Part shown: in pieces, positions 28,730 to 38,491 of the stretch | Layout of the letters: every line of letters begins with the position of its first letter | Numbering within the stretch: position 1 is the stretch's first letter | Source of the DNA: an uncultured Prevotella sp. | GTDB lineage: Bacteria; Bacteroidota; Bacteroidia; Bacteroidales; Bacteroidaceae | Assembly (NCBI GenBank): GCA_945873145.1 | Contig: CAMCBZ010000005.1 | Span: 40,788-104,787, forward strand | Direction of reading: 5' to 3' | DNA length: 64,000 nucleotides | Made by a program: the position numbers and the translations under genes | The notes under the pieces: generated by a model | Databases searched by the model: none | What the model saw: the letters and a program-made list of their open reading frames with translations, nothing else | What the model was told of the DNA's origin: nothing

Positions 28730-29767
28730 TTAGATGAGCGGCATGCCGAGTTCCTCGCATTCCTTTCTCATGTCTTCGGGCCAGATGCTCGCCTGGATCT
28801 CGCCGATATGGGCTTTATGGAGCATGACCATGCACAGTCGGCTTTGTCCGATACCGCCACCAATGCTCAGCGGCAGTTTGCCTTCGAGAAGCTGGCGATG
28901 GAAATAGAGCTTCTCGCGCTCTTCTTTGCCTTCTATCTTCAGTTGGCGCAACAGCGCTTCCTTGTCCACACGGATACCCATGGAACTGATCTCGAACGAG
29001 CGGCCAAGTACAGGATACCAGATGAGGATGTCGCCGTTGAGGCCTGCCTTGCCGTTTTCTGCCACCGTCGACCAGTCGTCGTAGTCGGGAGCGCGGCCGT
29101 CGTGCTTCTTTCCGTCGGAGAGCTTTCCGCCGATACCTTCCACAAACACGGCACCATACTTCTTACAGATGGCATCCTCACGCTCGTGAGGAGAGAGATC
29201 GGGATACATGTCGAGCAAGTCCTGACTGTGGATGAAGTGGATTTCGCGTGGCAGGAAGGGTTTCAGCTGAGGATAGCTCTCGCAGGCGAGAAACTCTGTG
29301 CGCAGGATAGCGGCATAGATGCGGCGCACCACGTTCTCCAAGAAGGCGATCGTGCGGTCACCTTTCTCGATGACAGCCTCCCAGTCCCACTGGTCGACAT
29401 AGAGCGAATGGAGGTTGTCCAGCTCCTCGTCAGCGCGGATAGCATTCATGTCAGTATAGATTCCGTAGCCCGGTTGTATGTTGTATTCAGCCAGTGTGAG
29501 TCGTTTCCATTTTGCCAGGGAGTGCACCACTTCGGCTTTAGCTTCTCCCATGTCTTTGATGGGGAAGGTCACAGGGCGCTCCACACCGTTGAGGTCGTCG
29601 TTGATACCCAGACCCTGAAGGACGAAGAGCGGGGCGGTGACACGGCTCAATCTCAGTTCTGTGGCGAGGTTTTGCTGGAAGAACTCCTTGATCTGTTTGA
29701 TGCCCTGTTCTGTCTGATGCTTGTCGAGCAGGGCCTTGTAGCCTATTGGCTTGATAAGTTTGCTCAT
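28730..29767 (-). CDS. asnA: Aspartate-ammonia ligase (asparagine synthetase A)
   Basis: VERPVTFPIKD, VDQWDWE and SIGGGIGQSRLCM motifs. Confidence 0.93.
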   Translation of the reverse strand: MSKLIKPIGYKALLDKHQTEQGIKQIKEFFQQNLATELRLSRVTAPLFVLQGLGINDDLNGVERPVTFPIKDMGEAKAEVVHSLAKWKRLTLAEYNIQPGYGIYTDMNAIRADEELDNLHSLYVDQWDWEAVIEKGDRTIAFLENVVRRIYAAILRTEFLACESYPQLKPFLPREIHFIHSQDLLDMYPDLSPHEREDAICKKYGAVFVEGIGGKLSDGKKHDGRAPDYDDWSTVAENGKAGLNGDILIWYPVLGRSFEISSMGIRVDKEALLRQLKIEGKEEREKLYFHRQLLEGKLPLSIGGGIGQSRLCMVMLHKAHIGEIQASIWPEDMRKECEELGMPLI

Positions 29768-30082
29768 TATATGATGATTATGTTAATATTGTCGTATAGT
29801 GATATGAATATGTTTCTCCTACAATAGGATTTTCTACTATTCTGCTGCAAAGTTACGCTATTAATTGTGAATATGCAAGCAAAAGACAAATTAATTTTTC
29901 AAATAGTAATTCTGAAACTATAGGCGTCAGTCAGGTGTCAAGGCTTCAGCAGCTCGGCTTACGCAGTGTGAGCCTCTTCTTTCCTGACAGAAGGAATCAG
30001 ATAGAAGCATTGTTTTTTTGAGTTGAAAATTTGGTGATAGCGAAAATATTGCTTACCTTTGCAAAACGATAATAAAGAATAT

Positions 30083-30156
30083 GGCCTCGTAGCTCAGTTG
30101 AATAGAGCATCAGATTCCGGTTCTGAGTGTCGCGGGTTTGAGTCCCACCGAGGTCA
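30083..30156 (+). tRNA. tRNA-Arg (anticodon CCG)
   Basis: Cloverleaf: GGCCTCG/CGAGGTC acceptor, TCAGA-TTCCGGT-TCTGA anticodon arm, T-arm gcggg-tttgagt-cccac (one mismatch); TACCTTTG box upstream. Confidence 0.9.
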
Positions 30157-30163
30157 CGCTTTT

Positions 30164-30195
30164 GCGCTCCGCCGTTCCATGGAACAGCGGAGCGC
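30164..30195 (+). terminator. Hairpin terminator after tRNA-Arg
   Basis: gcgctccgc-c-gttcc-at-ggaac-a-gcggagcgc. Confidence 0.65.
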
Positions 30196-30362
30196 ATTGC
30201 TTGTTTTTATCCCTTCCGACGGTATTTATGTCGGTAGCGGTCCTGGTTTCTGCTTCACTTTCCGTCTTTCTGTCTTTAAAAACTGCTAAAGTCTTTGCAA
30301 TATGACTTTATTTCCTTATCTTTGCGAATAGAAAATATGAGAAACCAGTATAACTTCTAAAT

Positions 30363-31586
30363 ATGGACATAACAGAAAGATTTATCAATTACACAAAGTT
30401 CGATACACAGTCGGCTGAGGACTCTCAGACCGTCCCGAGTACCGCCAAACAACTTATCTTCGCCAAATATCTTAAGGAGGAACTTGAGAGCGAAGGCCTG
30501 GAAGACGTCGAGATGGATGACATGGGCTATATCTACGCCACCCTGCCTGCCAACACAAAGAAGAAGACGCCGACCATTGGCTTCATCTCTCACTACGACA
30601 CGGCGCTGGACGCAAGTGGCGCAAATATCAAGGCCCGCATCGTGAAAGGCTACGATGGAGGCGACATCGAGTTGTCACCGGGCATCGTCTCTTCGCCCAA
30701 GAAATTCCCTGAGCTGCTTGCCCACAAAGGCGAGGATCTGATCGTCACTGACGGTACTACACTGCTTGGCGCTGACGACAAGGCCGGCATTGCCGAGATT
30801 GTTCAGGCTATGTGCTTCCTGCGCGATCACAAGGAGATCGAGCATGGCAAGATACGTGTGGCCTTCAACCCAGATGAGGAGATCGGCATGGGTGCCCATC
30901 ATTTCGATGTAGAGAAGTTCGGCTGTGACTGGGCTTATACCATGGACGGTGGCGATATCGGTGACTTGGAGTATGAGAACTTCAATGCCGCATCGGCTAA
31001 GGTGACCATCAAGGGATGCAGCGTGCACACAGGCTATGCCAAGGGCAAGATGATCAACGCCAGCCGCCTGGCTTGTGAGTTCAACGCTCACATTCCCGAG
31101 ACCGACATTCCTGAGACTACAGAAGGCTATCAGGGCTTCTATCATCTGCTGGGCATCGAAAGCCATTGCGAGCAGGCCAAGCTGAGCTATATCATTCGTG
31201 ATCACGACCGCCGCAAGTTTGAGGACCGGAAGGACTTCATGGAGAACATTGCCAAGGAGATGAACGAGAAGTATGGCGAAGGCACGGTGAAGGTGGACAT
31301 CAAGGATCAGTACTACAACATGAAGGAGAAGATTGATCCCAAGATGTATGTGATCGACATCGTTCTGAAAGCTATGCAGGAGAGTGGTGTCACGCCGAAG
31401 GTGGAGCCTATCCGTGGTGGCACCGACGGTGCACAGCTGAGTTTCCGTGGACTGCCCTGTCCCAACATCTTTGCCGGTGGCGTGAACTTCCATGGCCCCT
31501 ACGAGTTTGTGTCCATCCAAGTGATGAACAAAGCAGTGGATGTCATCGTGAAGATCTGTCAGATAGCCGGTACGTTCAACGACTAA
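30363..31586 (+). CDS. pepT: Peptidase T (tripeptidase, M20)
   Basis: [49 protein letters not shown]. Confidence 0.94.
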   Translation: MDITERFINYTKFDTQSAEDSQTVPSTAKQLIFAKYLKEELESEGLEDVEMDDMGYIYATLPANTKKKTPTIGFISHYDTALDASGANIKARIVKGYDGGDIELSPGIVSSPKKFPELLAHKGEDLIVTDGTTLLGADDKAGIAEIVQAMCFLRDHKEIEHGKIRVAFNPDEEIGMGAHHFDVEKFGCDWAYTMDGGDIGDLEYENFNAASAKVTIKGCSVHTGYAKGKMINASRLACEFNAHIPETDIPETTEGYQGFYHLLGIESHCEQAKLSYIIRDHDRRKFEDRKDFMENIAKEMNEKYGEGTVKVDIKDQYYNMKEKIDPKMYVIDIVLKAMQESGVTPKVEPIRGGTDGAQLSFRGLPCPNIFAGGVNFHGPYEFVSIQVMNKAVDVIVKICQIAGTFND

Positions 31587-31727
31587 TACCTTGTTTTTGA
31601 ATGGAGAGGCACGGTGCTTCTCCATTCAAAACCTTGCGTTGTTGGCGTATTTCCTCTGTTTCCTGTCTTATCTCGTTTTTCTCTTTGTTGTGGGAAAGGT
31701 GGGTTGTCACTCCTATATATATTATCC

Positions 31728-33992
31728 ATGTCTGAACTTCCCAATCTGGTCAAAGACTTGGCACTCATCCTTGTAGTTGCCGGAGCCGTCACTTTACTGT
31801 TTAAGAAACTCAAGCAGCCGCTTGTGCTGGGCTATATCGTAGCCGGATTCTTAGTGAGTCCGCACATGCCATATACCATGTCGATACTTGACAAACACGA
31901 TATACAGACATGGGCAGACATAGGAGTGCTCTTTCTGTTGTTCTCCTTGGGTCTCGACTTCTCGTTCAAGAAGATTCTGAAGATGGGTATGGCGCCGGTC
32001 ATCGCGGCCTTGTCGATTGTCTTCAGCATGATCATCCTGGGCATCAGCGTGGGGCATCTCTTCCATTGGAACCATTACGACTGCATCTTCCTTGGCGGTA
32101 TGCTTGCCATGTCGTCGACGACGATCATCTATAAGGCCTTCGACGATATGGATCTCCGACAGCAGGGCTTTGCCTCGCTGGTGATGAGTGTGCTCATCCT
32201 GGAGGACATCCTTGCCATAGTGATGATGGTGATGTTGTCGGCCATCGCGGGCGGCAGCGACCCCAATGGCGGGCAGATGCTCGATTCGGTGTTGAAGATC
32301 GGCTTCTTCCTTGTGCTGTGGTTTGTCGTCGGCCTCTTCATTGTGCCCACGTTCCTGCGGCAGACGCGCCGGCTGATGACCGACGAGACGATGGTCATCG
32401 TGGCCTTGGGTCTGTGCTGTCTGATGGCGTGGATCTCCACAGCTGTCGGCTTCAGCTCAGCCTTCGGCGCCTTTGTCATGGGCAGCATCCTTGCTGAGAC
32501 GATCGAGGCCGACAAGATTGAAAAGCTGGTGGAACCAGTGAAGAATCTCTTCGGTGCCATCTTCTTTGTTTCTGTCGGTATGCTTGTCGAGCCCAGTGTG
32601 CTCGTTGCCTATGCCTTGCCTATCGCTGCGCTGGTGGTGACCATTTTGGTCGGTCAGGGTATCTTTGGCACGTTGGGCTTCATGCTCAGCGGTCAGCCAT
32701 TGAAGACAGCCATGCGCTGTGGTTTCTCGATGGCGCAGATCGGTGAGTTTGCCTTCATCATCGCCTCGCTGGGACTCTCGCTTGGCGTGATCAGCAACTT
32801 CCTCTATCCTGTTGTCGTGGCCGTGTCGGTCATCACCACATTCCTAACACCTTATATGATCCGTGCGGCTGTACCCTGCTACGAAGGCCTGGAGCATATC
32901 CTGCCCAAGCGGTGGATCCGCCGGCTCAATCACTTCGGACAGGCCCATCAAAACACGGTAGAGGAACAGAGCAACTGGAAGCGGCTGCTTACCAAGATGG
33001 CTGTCTCCACCTTGGTCTACACCATACTGTGCATGGCCGTGACCGCCGTGATGCTGTCTTTCGCCTTGCCCTTCTTCCGTCATCTGCTGCCTCACTGGTG
33101 GGCCAATGGTGCGTGTGGCCTGCTGTTGCTGCTGTTGTTGGCACCTTTCCTGCGTGCCATCGTGATGAAGCACAACCATAGCGAGGAGTTTAGAACCTTG
33201 TGGATTCAGAGCCGTCTCAACCGTCTGCCGTTACTCTTCACCGTCTTGGCACGTGTGGTGATCGCCGCCGCCTTTCTGTTCTATATCTGCAACTATCTGG
33301 CTCGCTTTGCCAATGCCGTTGTCATCACGCTGGCCTTGGTGGTGCTGACGCTGATCGTCTTGTCGCGCAGGATGAAGAAGCGGTCTATCGCATTGGAGCG
33401 TCTCTTCGTCCAGAACCTTCGCAGCCGGGAGATTGAAGCCCAGGTGCAGGGCAAGCGTCGTCCGTTGTACGGCGATCATCTCTTGGAGCGCGACATCCAT
33501 GTGTCGGACTTCGATGTGCCCGAAGACAGTGCATGGGCCGGACAGTCTTTGCGACAGTTGCAGTTCCGTACGCGCTATGGTGTACACGTGAGCAGCATCC
33601 TGCGGGGTCATCAGCGCATCAATATCCCCGGCGGTGACGACATCATCTTCCCCGGTGACCGCTTGCAGGCCATCGGCAGTGACGAGCAGCTACAGACATT
33701 CGGCAAGGCACTGAAAGGAGAACTCGTGCCGGAAGACCCGAATATTGAGGAGCGTGAGATGAAATTGCAGAAGATGGTGCTGTCACGCTCCTGCGCTTTC
33801 TTGGGCAAGACGCTTGGTGAGAGTGGCATCAGAGACCGGTATAGCTGCATGGTAGTCGGTGTGGAAGAAGGTCAGCAAAACCTGACGATGATCAGTCCTT
33901 CACGCAAGTTCTCCGTAGGAGACATCATCTGGGTGGTCGGTGAACGCCATTCGCTGGAGATGCTGGCAGAAGCTAATAGTGGAAAGAATTAA
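31728..33992 (+). CDS. CPA2-family cation/proton antiporter with TrkA-C domains
   Basis: KQPLVLGYIVAGFLVSPH, DIGVLFLLFSLGLDFS, MSSTTIIYKA, two C-terminal RCK_C-like segments; MSELPNLV start. Confidence 0.85.
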   Translation: MSELPNLVKDLALILVVAGAVTLLFKKLKQPLVLGYIVAGFLVSPHMPYTMSILDKHDIQTWADIGVLFLLFSLGLDFSFKKILKMGMAPVIAALSIVFSMIILGISVGHLFHWNHYDCIFLGGMLAMSSTTIIYKAFDDMDLRQQGFASLVMSVLILEDILAIVMMVMLSAIAGGSDPNGGQMLDSVLKIGFFLVLWFVVGLFIVPTFLRQTRRLMTDETMVIVALGLCCLMAWISTAVGFSSAFGAFVMGSILAETIEADKIEKLVEPVKNLFGAIFFVSVGMLVEPSVLVAYALPIAALVVTILVGQGIFGTLGFMLSGQPLKTAMRCGFSMAQIGEFAFIIASLGLSLGVISNFLYPVVVAVSVITTFLTPYMIRAAVPCYEGLEHILPKRWIRRLNHFGQAHQNTVEEQSNWKRLLTKMAVSTLVYTILCMAVTAVMLSFALPFFRHLLPHWWANGACGLLLLLLLAPFLRAIVMKHNHSEEFRTLWIQSRLNRLPLLFTVLARVVIAAAFLFYICNYLARFANAVVITLALVVLTLIVLSRRMKKRSIALERLFVQNLRSREIEAQVQGKRRPLYGDHLLERDIHVSDFDVPEDSAWAGQSLRQLQFRTRYGVHVSSILRGHQRINIPGGDDIIFPGDRLQAIGSDEQLQTFGKALKGELVPEDPNIEEREMKLQKMVLSRSCAFLGKTLGESGIRDRYSCMVVGVEEGQQNLTMISPSRKFSVGDIIWVVGERHSLEMLAEANSGKN

Positions 33993-34039
33993 AGGACAGC
34001 AAAGTGTTAACGGCTATTAGATATAAACTGGATAATATT

Positions 34040-34462
34040 CTACATACATACCCATCCGAACTTGCGCACAAGTTCGGTGAACAGTCCATGATCTTTTACA
34101 GGGAGATGGACTGTGATGGATTCTTGTGTATCAGCGTCGAGCGTGTAACCAGTCTCCGGCAATCTGTCTTCTGGTAGAGCATCGCCCTCAAACGGAGTTA
34201 TGTAAAGGTGACCGTTCTCATAAGAAACATCATAGTATTCTCCTTTCAGTTCCGGGGAGACAAACAATTGGCGCAGGTCAACCTTTCCGGAAAGGAAGTC
34301 GGATAATTTGTCATTAGATATTTTTATAGCAGTGTACTTCAGTTCATGATCGTCGGCATAAAGCAAGCAAATGTATTGCGCACCAAACTTATCGCGTGCT
34401 ATAAAGAGCTGTGGCTCGTCATAGAAATCTAATATCTTATCAATTCTTAGTTCATTGCTCAT
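34040..34462 (-). CDS. Hypothetical protein, second gene of a two-gene cassette
   Basis: 140-aa ORF starting at the stop of the upstream small gene; no function recognised. Confidence 0.65.
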   Translation of the reverse strand: MSNELRIDKILDFYDEPQLFIARDKFGAQYICLLYADDHELKYTAIKISNDKLSDFLSGKVDLRQLFVSPELKGEYYDVSYENGHLYITPFEGDALPEDRLPETGYTLDADTQESITVHLPVKDHGLFTELVRKFGWVCM

Positions 34463-34464
34463 AG

Positions 34465-34836
34465 TTAATCCTCCACCTTTGCTTGTTTAACATCGAAGTT
34501 GGTGCTACGCCACCATGAATAGTAGGAATCACGAAATGTCTTTTTCATAACTCCATCCTTAGGCTCCAATTCTACAACGGCAATAACAGAATGCTTGAAC
34601 TTTGGCAATTTCAAACGTCTTTGAGCATCGCCTTTGTCCTTGAACAATGAGACAACTCTTGTAATGCATTCGTTTATACCTTTCCCGACAAAGATCTTGT
34701 TTGGCTGTAATCTCCTTTAAGAGAAGAAATCAGGAGAAGTTGCAGGATTACCATTGGCAATCCTATAATATTCACCATTACATGGAGTAGCATCTGATGG
34801 TGGACATGCAACGGGCAGCTCTTCAAACAATTCCAT
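34465..34836 (-). pseudogene. Small hypothetical gene with a single in-frame TAA (MELFEELPV...DFFS*RRLQPNKIFVGKG...KQAKVED)
   Basis: ORF track 34465..34647 and 34717..34944 share one frame (ends differ by 297=3x99); the 23 codons between are open except the TAA at 34717-34719; promoter box caaaagta (TACTTTTG) just upstream. Confidence 0.75.
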
Positions 34837-35031
34837 AGAATATGTTTTTATGCAAAAGTAGACAGTTTCAGTCAGTTCTCCAAACTTTATGCAATGTTTT
34901 TTAAAGAAAGTACGAGACGTTAGATAAATAGCAACTATTCTCAACTGTTCAACAATAATAGTAATGTTGCTATGCGTTCACATCGTGTCTATACTGTCTA
35001 TTTGCGTTGCTATATGTCCTTGGCAAGAATT

Positions 35032-35122
35032 ATTAGTTTCTCGCTGAAAAACTATTAGTTTCTCGCTGAAAGACTGTTGGTTTCTCGGTGGAAAACTGGT
35101 AGTCTCTCGGTGAGAAACTAAT
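35032..35122. repeat. Intergenic word array, family E (TATTAGTTTCTCGCTGAAAAAC, ~22-bp period)
   Basis: Four consecutive units with drift, fused to the 5' side of a surface-protein remnant. Confidence 0.88.
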
Positions 35123-35128
35123 ACGGAT

Positions 35129-35473
35129 GTGCTTATGGCCTCGATGTTCCGCAACAGTACGAAACTGACCGTTATCTACAGCAACATCGACTGGAAGAGT
35201 AGTGTAGTGACAAAGAGCACAGATATGTTCACCGGCTGCACAAGTCTTAAGGGTGCCGTGGTCTACGACGCAAGCAAGGTAGATGTATCGATGGCCAACC
35301 CCACTACGGGCTACTTCACGAAGAAGAGTGTCACCGGCATCAACGCTCCGACGGCAAACGTGCCACAGAAGCAGGGCGTTTACAACCTGCAGGGCTTAAA
35401 GATGCAAGGCTCGCTCGAACAGCTGCCCACCGGCTTCTACATTGTCGACGGACGCAAGGTGGTGAAGAAGTAG
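35129..35473 (+). pseudogene. C-terminal remnant of a BspA-like/DUF285 surface protein
   Basis: MFTGCTSLKGAVVYD repeat plus terminal VYNLQGLKMQGSLEQLPTGFYIVDGRKVVKK tail; no signal peptide or N-terminus. Confidence 0.75.
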
Positions 35474-35486
35474 AGCCTCATCCTGG

Positions 35487-35506
35487 CCCTCCCCCCGTGG
35501 GGAGGG
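35487..35506. terminator. GC-rich hairpin ccctcccc-ccgt-ggggaggg
   Basis: 8-bp perfect stem between convergent remnants. Confidence 0.6.
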
Positions 35507-35513
35507 TTAGGGC

Positions 35514-36150
35514 TTATGGCAAGAGTTTTAGATGACGGAAATTGCAATAGCCATCAATTTCCTGACTATTCTCCTGTGTACCGTCATAGATAACTGTCGT
35601 ACGCTTCAGACGGTCGCCCAAGAGAGATTTGAGATAGCGCAGATGTTTGAAATAATCTGCATTATAGGTCATACTCGCCTTGATCTCGTAGGCTTCAAGA
35701 CTGCCGTCCTCTAAAGCTCTTAGCACATCGACTTCATGCTGTGACTTGTCGCGATAAAAGAAAAGATTCTCTTCGCGTCCCTGATTGCAACCATGTTTCA
35801 AGATGTCGTTTACTACCATGTTCTCCATGAGACTTCCGCGTAATGGATGCACGTCCAACTGCTCGATGCTGTTAATGCCGAGAAGAAAAGCGGCAAGGCC
35901 AGTGTCGTAGAAATACAATTTCGGAGTCTTCGTGAGCCGCTTGCCGATATTGGCATGGTAGGTTTGCCAAAAAAGCCTTTGGATCATTACGCACCTCTGA
36001 TAGGGTGGAAACATCCTCAAGGTTGGTGTAAGGCAAGTCAGAGAACACCTTCCGACAAAGTGTAGTCTTGCCAGACTGACGAGGACCTGTCAGCGTAATC
36101 ACCGGCAAATAGTGGAAAAGGTCAGAAAGATAGTCGGACATCTCTCTGTG
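35514..36150 (-). pseudogene. DUF4143 AAA ATPase gene with internal deletion and frameshift
   Basis: N-terminal PVITLTGPRQSGKTTL...DPKAFLAN in one frame joins C-terminal YHANIGKRLTKTPKLYFYDTGLAAFLLGI in another (offset 223, not divisible by 3). Confidence 0.85.
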
Positions 36151-36456
36151 TATCAAATGATTGTTCCTGAACTGGACAAATTTAAAGTTCAACTTTAGAT
36201 TTGACAAAGGTAGTAATTCCCAATGAGAAGACCAAAGAACCAACCGACTTTTTCTTTGGTGAAGCTACAATGGCAAGTTGCCAAAGAGTGTGTCAGTGTC
36301 TCAACTCGTTAAGAATATAGAAAAGGTGGTATAAATCAGTCAAAAGCACGTGTTATCAACCCAAACGTCCCGGCCTTCTCAAGACACTATCAATAACCAT
36401 AAAGGGCATCCAACACAGATGCTCAAAGGTGTTAAACACCCATCAGCAACAGTGTT

Positions 36457-36885
36457 TCAAGGTTCGTCATCGTCGAAGCCAAACATGGCAGGTTCGATGA
36501 AGGCGTCGAGGGCCCGTCGCTCTTTCTTTGTTGGGCGTCCTGTGCCTCTTGCTCTGTCGACGAAGCCGCTGATGCGGCTCATCTCCAGAAGCTCATATTG
36601 CTTGGGATCCGTGACGTTTTCGTAGACTTGCGGGATGAGTTTGGCGCCAACGCGCTGCTCGATGCAAGCCAGGATGCGGAAAGAGTAGGTGATGGGCGGT
36701 TTTTTCACGCTGACGACCTGTCCCTCTTTGACGATATGGCTTGGTTTCACGTTAGCCCCGTCCACGGTCACACGGCTGTTCTTGATGGCGTCCACTGCCA
36801 GGGAGCGCGTTTTGTAGATACGTGCAGCCCAGAGCCATTTGTCGATGCGGGCCGAAGGGCCGTGCTGAGGAAGATAATCTTTCAT
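36457..36885 (-). CDS. S4-domain RNA-binding protein (Hsp15/HslR-like)
   Basis: RIDKWLWAARIYKTRSLAVDAIKNSRVTVDGANVKPSH S4 domain. Confidence 0.85.
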   Translation of the reverse strand: MKDYLPQHGPSARIDKWLWAARIYKTRSLAVDAIKNSRVTVDGANVKPSHIVKEGQVVSVKKPPITYSFRILACIEQRVGAKLIPQVYENVTDPKQYELLEMSRISGFVDRARGTGRPTKKERRALDAFIEPAMFGFDDDEP

Positions 36886-36887
36886 AC

Positions 36888-37020
36888 AATGTTGAATGTT
36901 GAGTGATGAATTACTTCAATGTTGAATGATGAATGTTGAGTGATGAATTACTTCAATGTTGAATGATGAGTTACTTCAACACTGGCATCATTCAACATTC
37001 ATCATTCAACATTCAACACT
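36888..37020. repeat. Intergenic word array, family F (TTGAATGTTGAATGATGAA facing TTCATCATTCAACATTCAA)
   Basis: Three direct units ATGTTGAATGATGAATGTTGAGTGATGAATTACTTCA, then inverted words; long foldback. Confidence 0.92.
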
Positions 37021-37022
37021 GT

Positions 37023-37598
37023 TTATCGCTTTTTCCCCAGTTTGTTGTACTGGTTCATCGTGTTGTCGATGCCTTGGAGGACAAAGCTCTTGATGATGTC
37101 TACTGCCATGTCGATGGTAGGCTGCAACACCTTCATGTCGTCGTCGGAGTAATGGCCGAGCACCCAGTCGATCTGTCCGCCACGTGGATAGTCGTTGCCG
37201 ATGCCCACGCGCAAGCGTGCGAAGTTTTGGCCGATCAGCTGCATGATATGTCCCAGACCATTGTGTCCTCCATTGCTGCCGTTGGCTTTCAGTCGGAAAT
37301 CGCCCAGGGGCAGCGCCACGTCATCGCTGACGACGAGCAGTCGGCTTTGGTCAATCTTCTCCTCATTGAGCCAATAGCGCACAGCGTTGCCGCTGAGGTT
37401 CATGAACGTCGTCGGCTTGAGCAAGAACACCTTTCTGCCTTTGAGAGAGGTCTCGGCTACAAAGCCGTAACGGCGATCCTCAAAACAAATATTGGACGCT
37501 TTAGCAAAAGCGTCCAATACCATAAATCCTGTATTGTGGCGAGTACCGGCGTATTCATCGCCGGGATTACCCAGTCCACAGATCAAATACTTATCCAA
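37023..37598 (-). CDS. pth: Peptidyl-tRNA hydrolase
   Basis: LICGLGNPGDEYAGTRHNTGFMVLD, KPTTFMNLSG, GGHNGL motifs. Confidence 0.95.
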   Translation of the reverse strand: MDKYLICGLGNPGDEYAGTRHNTGFMVLDAFAKASNICFEDRRYGFVAETSLKGRKVFLLKPTTFMNLSGNAVRYWLNEEKIDQSRLLVVSDDVALPLGDFRLKANGSNGGHNGLGHIMQLIGQNFARLRVGIGNDYPRGGQIDWVLGHYSDDDMKVLQPTIDMAVDIIKSFVLQGIDNTMNQYNKLGKKR

Positions 37599-37631
37599 TG
37601 TCTATCGTTATCGATAACCTACAGAGATGGA

Positions 37632-38264
37632 TTACTTGCTCTCAGCGTCAGCAGCTGCGTCTGCGGCAGCCTCAGTGTCATCGCTGGCAGCGCTGGCGTT
37701 GGCGTTACGTGTCATCTTCACAGAGCAAACGACTACGTCCTTGCCTGTAGCGAGCTCCAGACCCTCGTAAGAGAGCTGACCAACCTTGATGCTCTTGCCA
37801 ATGCGCAGTGCAGTGACGTCGACATCGAGGTGCTCAGGAATCTGCTGATAAGGAGCTGTAACGCTGATCTTGCGGATAGAGAGGTTCATACGACCACCGT
37901 CGCGAACACCCTGTGCCAGACCTACGAGCTTCACAGGAATACCGATGGTGATAGGCTTCTGATCGTTGACCTCATAGAAGTCGACGTGCAGAGGAGCGTC
38001 TGTGACGGGGTGGAACTGGATCTCTTTCAGCACAGCAGTGTGGTCAGTGCCGTCGATATTGATTTTTACTACATAGATGTGGGGAGTGTAGATGAGCTTG
38101 CGCAGCTCGCTGAAGGGAGATGCGAAAGCCAATGCTACCGGCTTACCGTCGACGCGCTCCTCACCATAGAGGTTGCAGGGAACCATTCCCTCCTTACGAA
38201 GGGCTTTAGAAGCTTTCTTACCAAGGGCCTCGCGCTTCTTACCTGAAATGCTAATTTCTTTCAT
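37632..38264 (-). CDS. rplY: 50S ribosomal protein L25 / general stress protein Ctc
   Basis: ALRKEGMVPCNLYG, HVDFYEV; Ala/Asp-rich C-terminus. Confidence 0.92.
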   Translation of the reverse strand: MKEISISGKKREALGKKASKALRKEGMVPCNLYGEERVDGKPVALAFASPFSELRKLIYTPHIYVVKINIDGTDHTAVLKEIQFHPVTDAPLHVDFYEVNDQKPITIGIPVKLVGLAQGVRDGGRMNLSIRKISVTAPYQQIPEHLDVDVTALRIGKSIKVGQLSYEGLELATGKDVVVCSVKMTRNANASAASDDTEAAADAAADAESK

Positions 38265-38491
38265 TTGTGTTACTCTAAATTAAATCGTTAATTAATTCGC
38301 CATCACACTGAATCAATAATATGTATCAATCTGAAAAGCGGTGCAAAGGTAGCGCTTTTATTTGAATTGAGCAAAGCAATGTGCAAAGTTTATCTAAAAA
38401 AACAGTCTTTTGATGCCTCTTTTCTTGCATATCCACGGAATTTTCCCTACTTTTGCAGCGTAAAACATGTTTTTAGACGGAATAAAAGAAA

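Noticed and set aside
30059-30289. 76-aa ORF (MQNDNKEYGLVAQLNRASDSGSECRGFESHRGH...)
   Set aside because: It is the tRNA-Arg sequence translated; a recurrent annotation artefact
35032-35122. Possible CRISPR array (four ~22-bp repeats)
   Set aside because: Units are contiguous with no unique spacers, they drift in sequence, and no cas genes are nearby
36963-38246. 427-aa plus-strand ORF over pth and rplY
   Set aside because: Antisense to two conserved genes; its start lies inside the family F repeat
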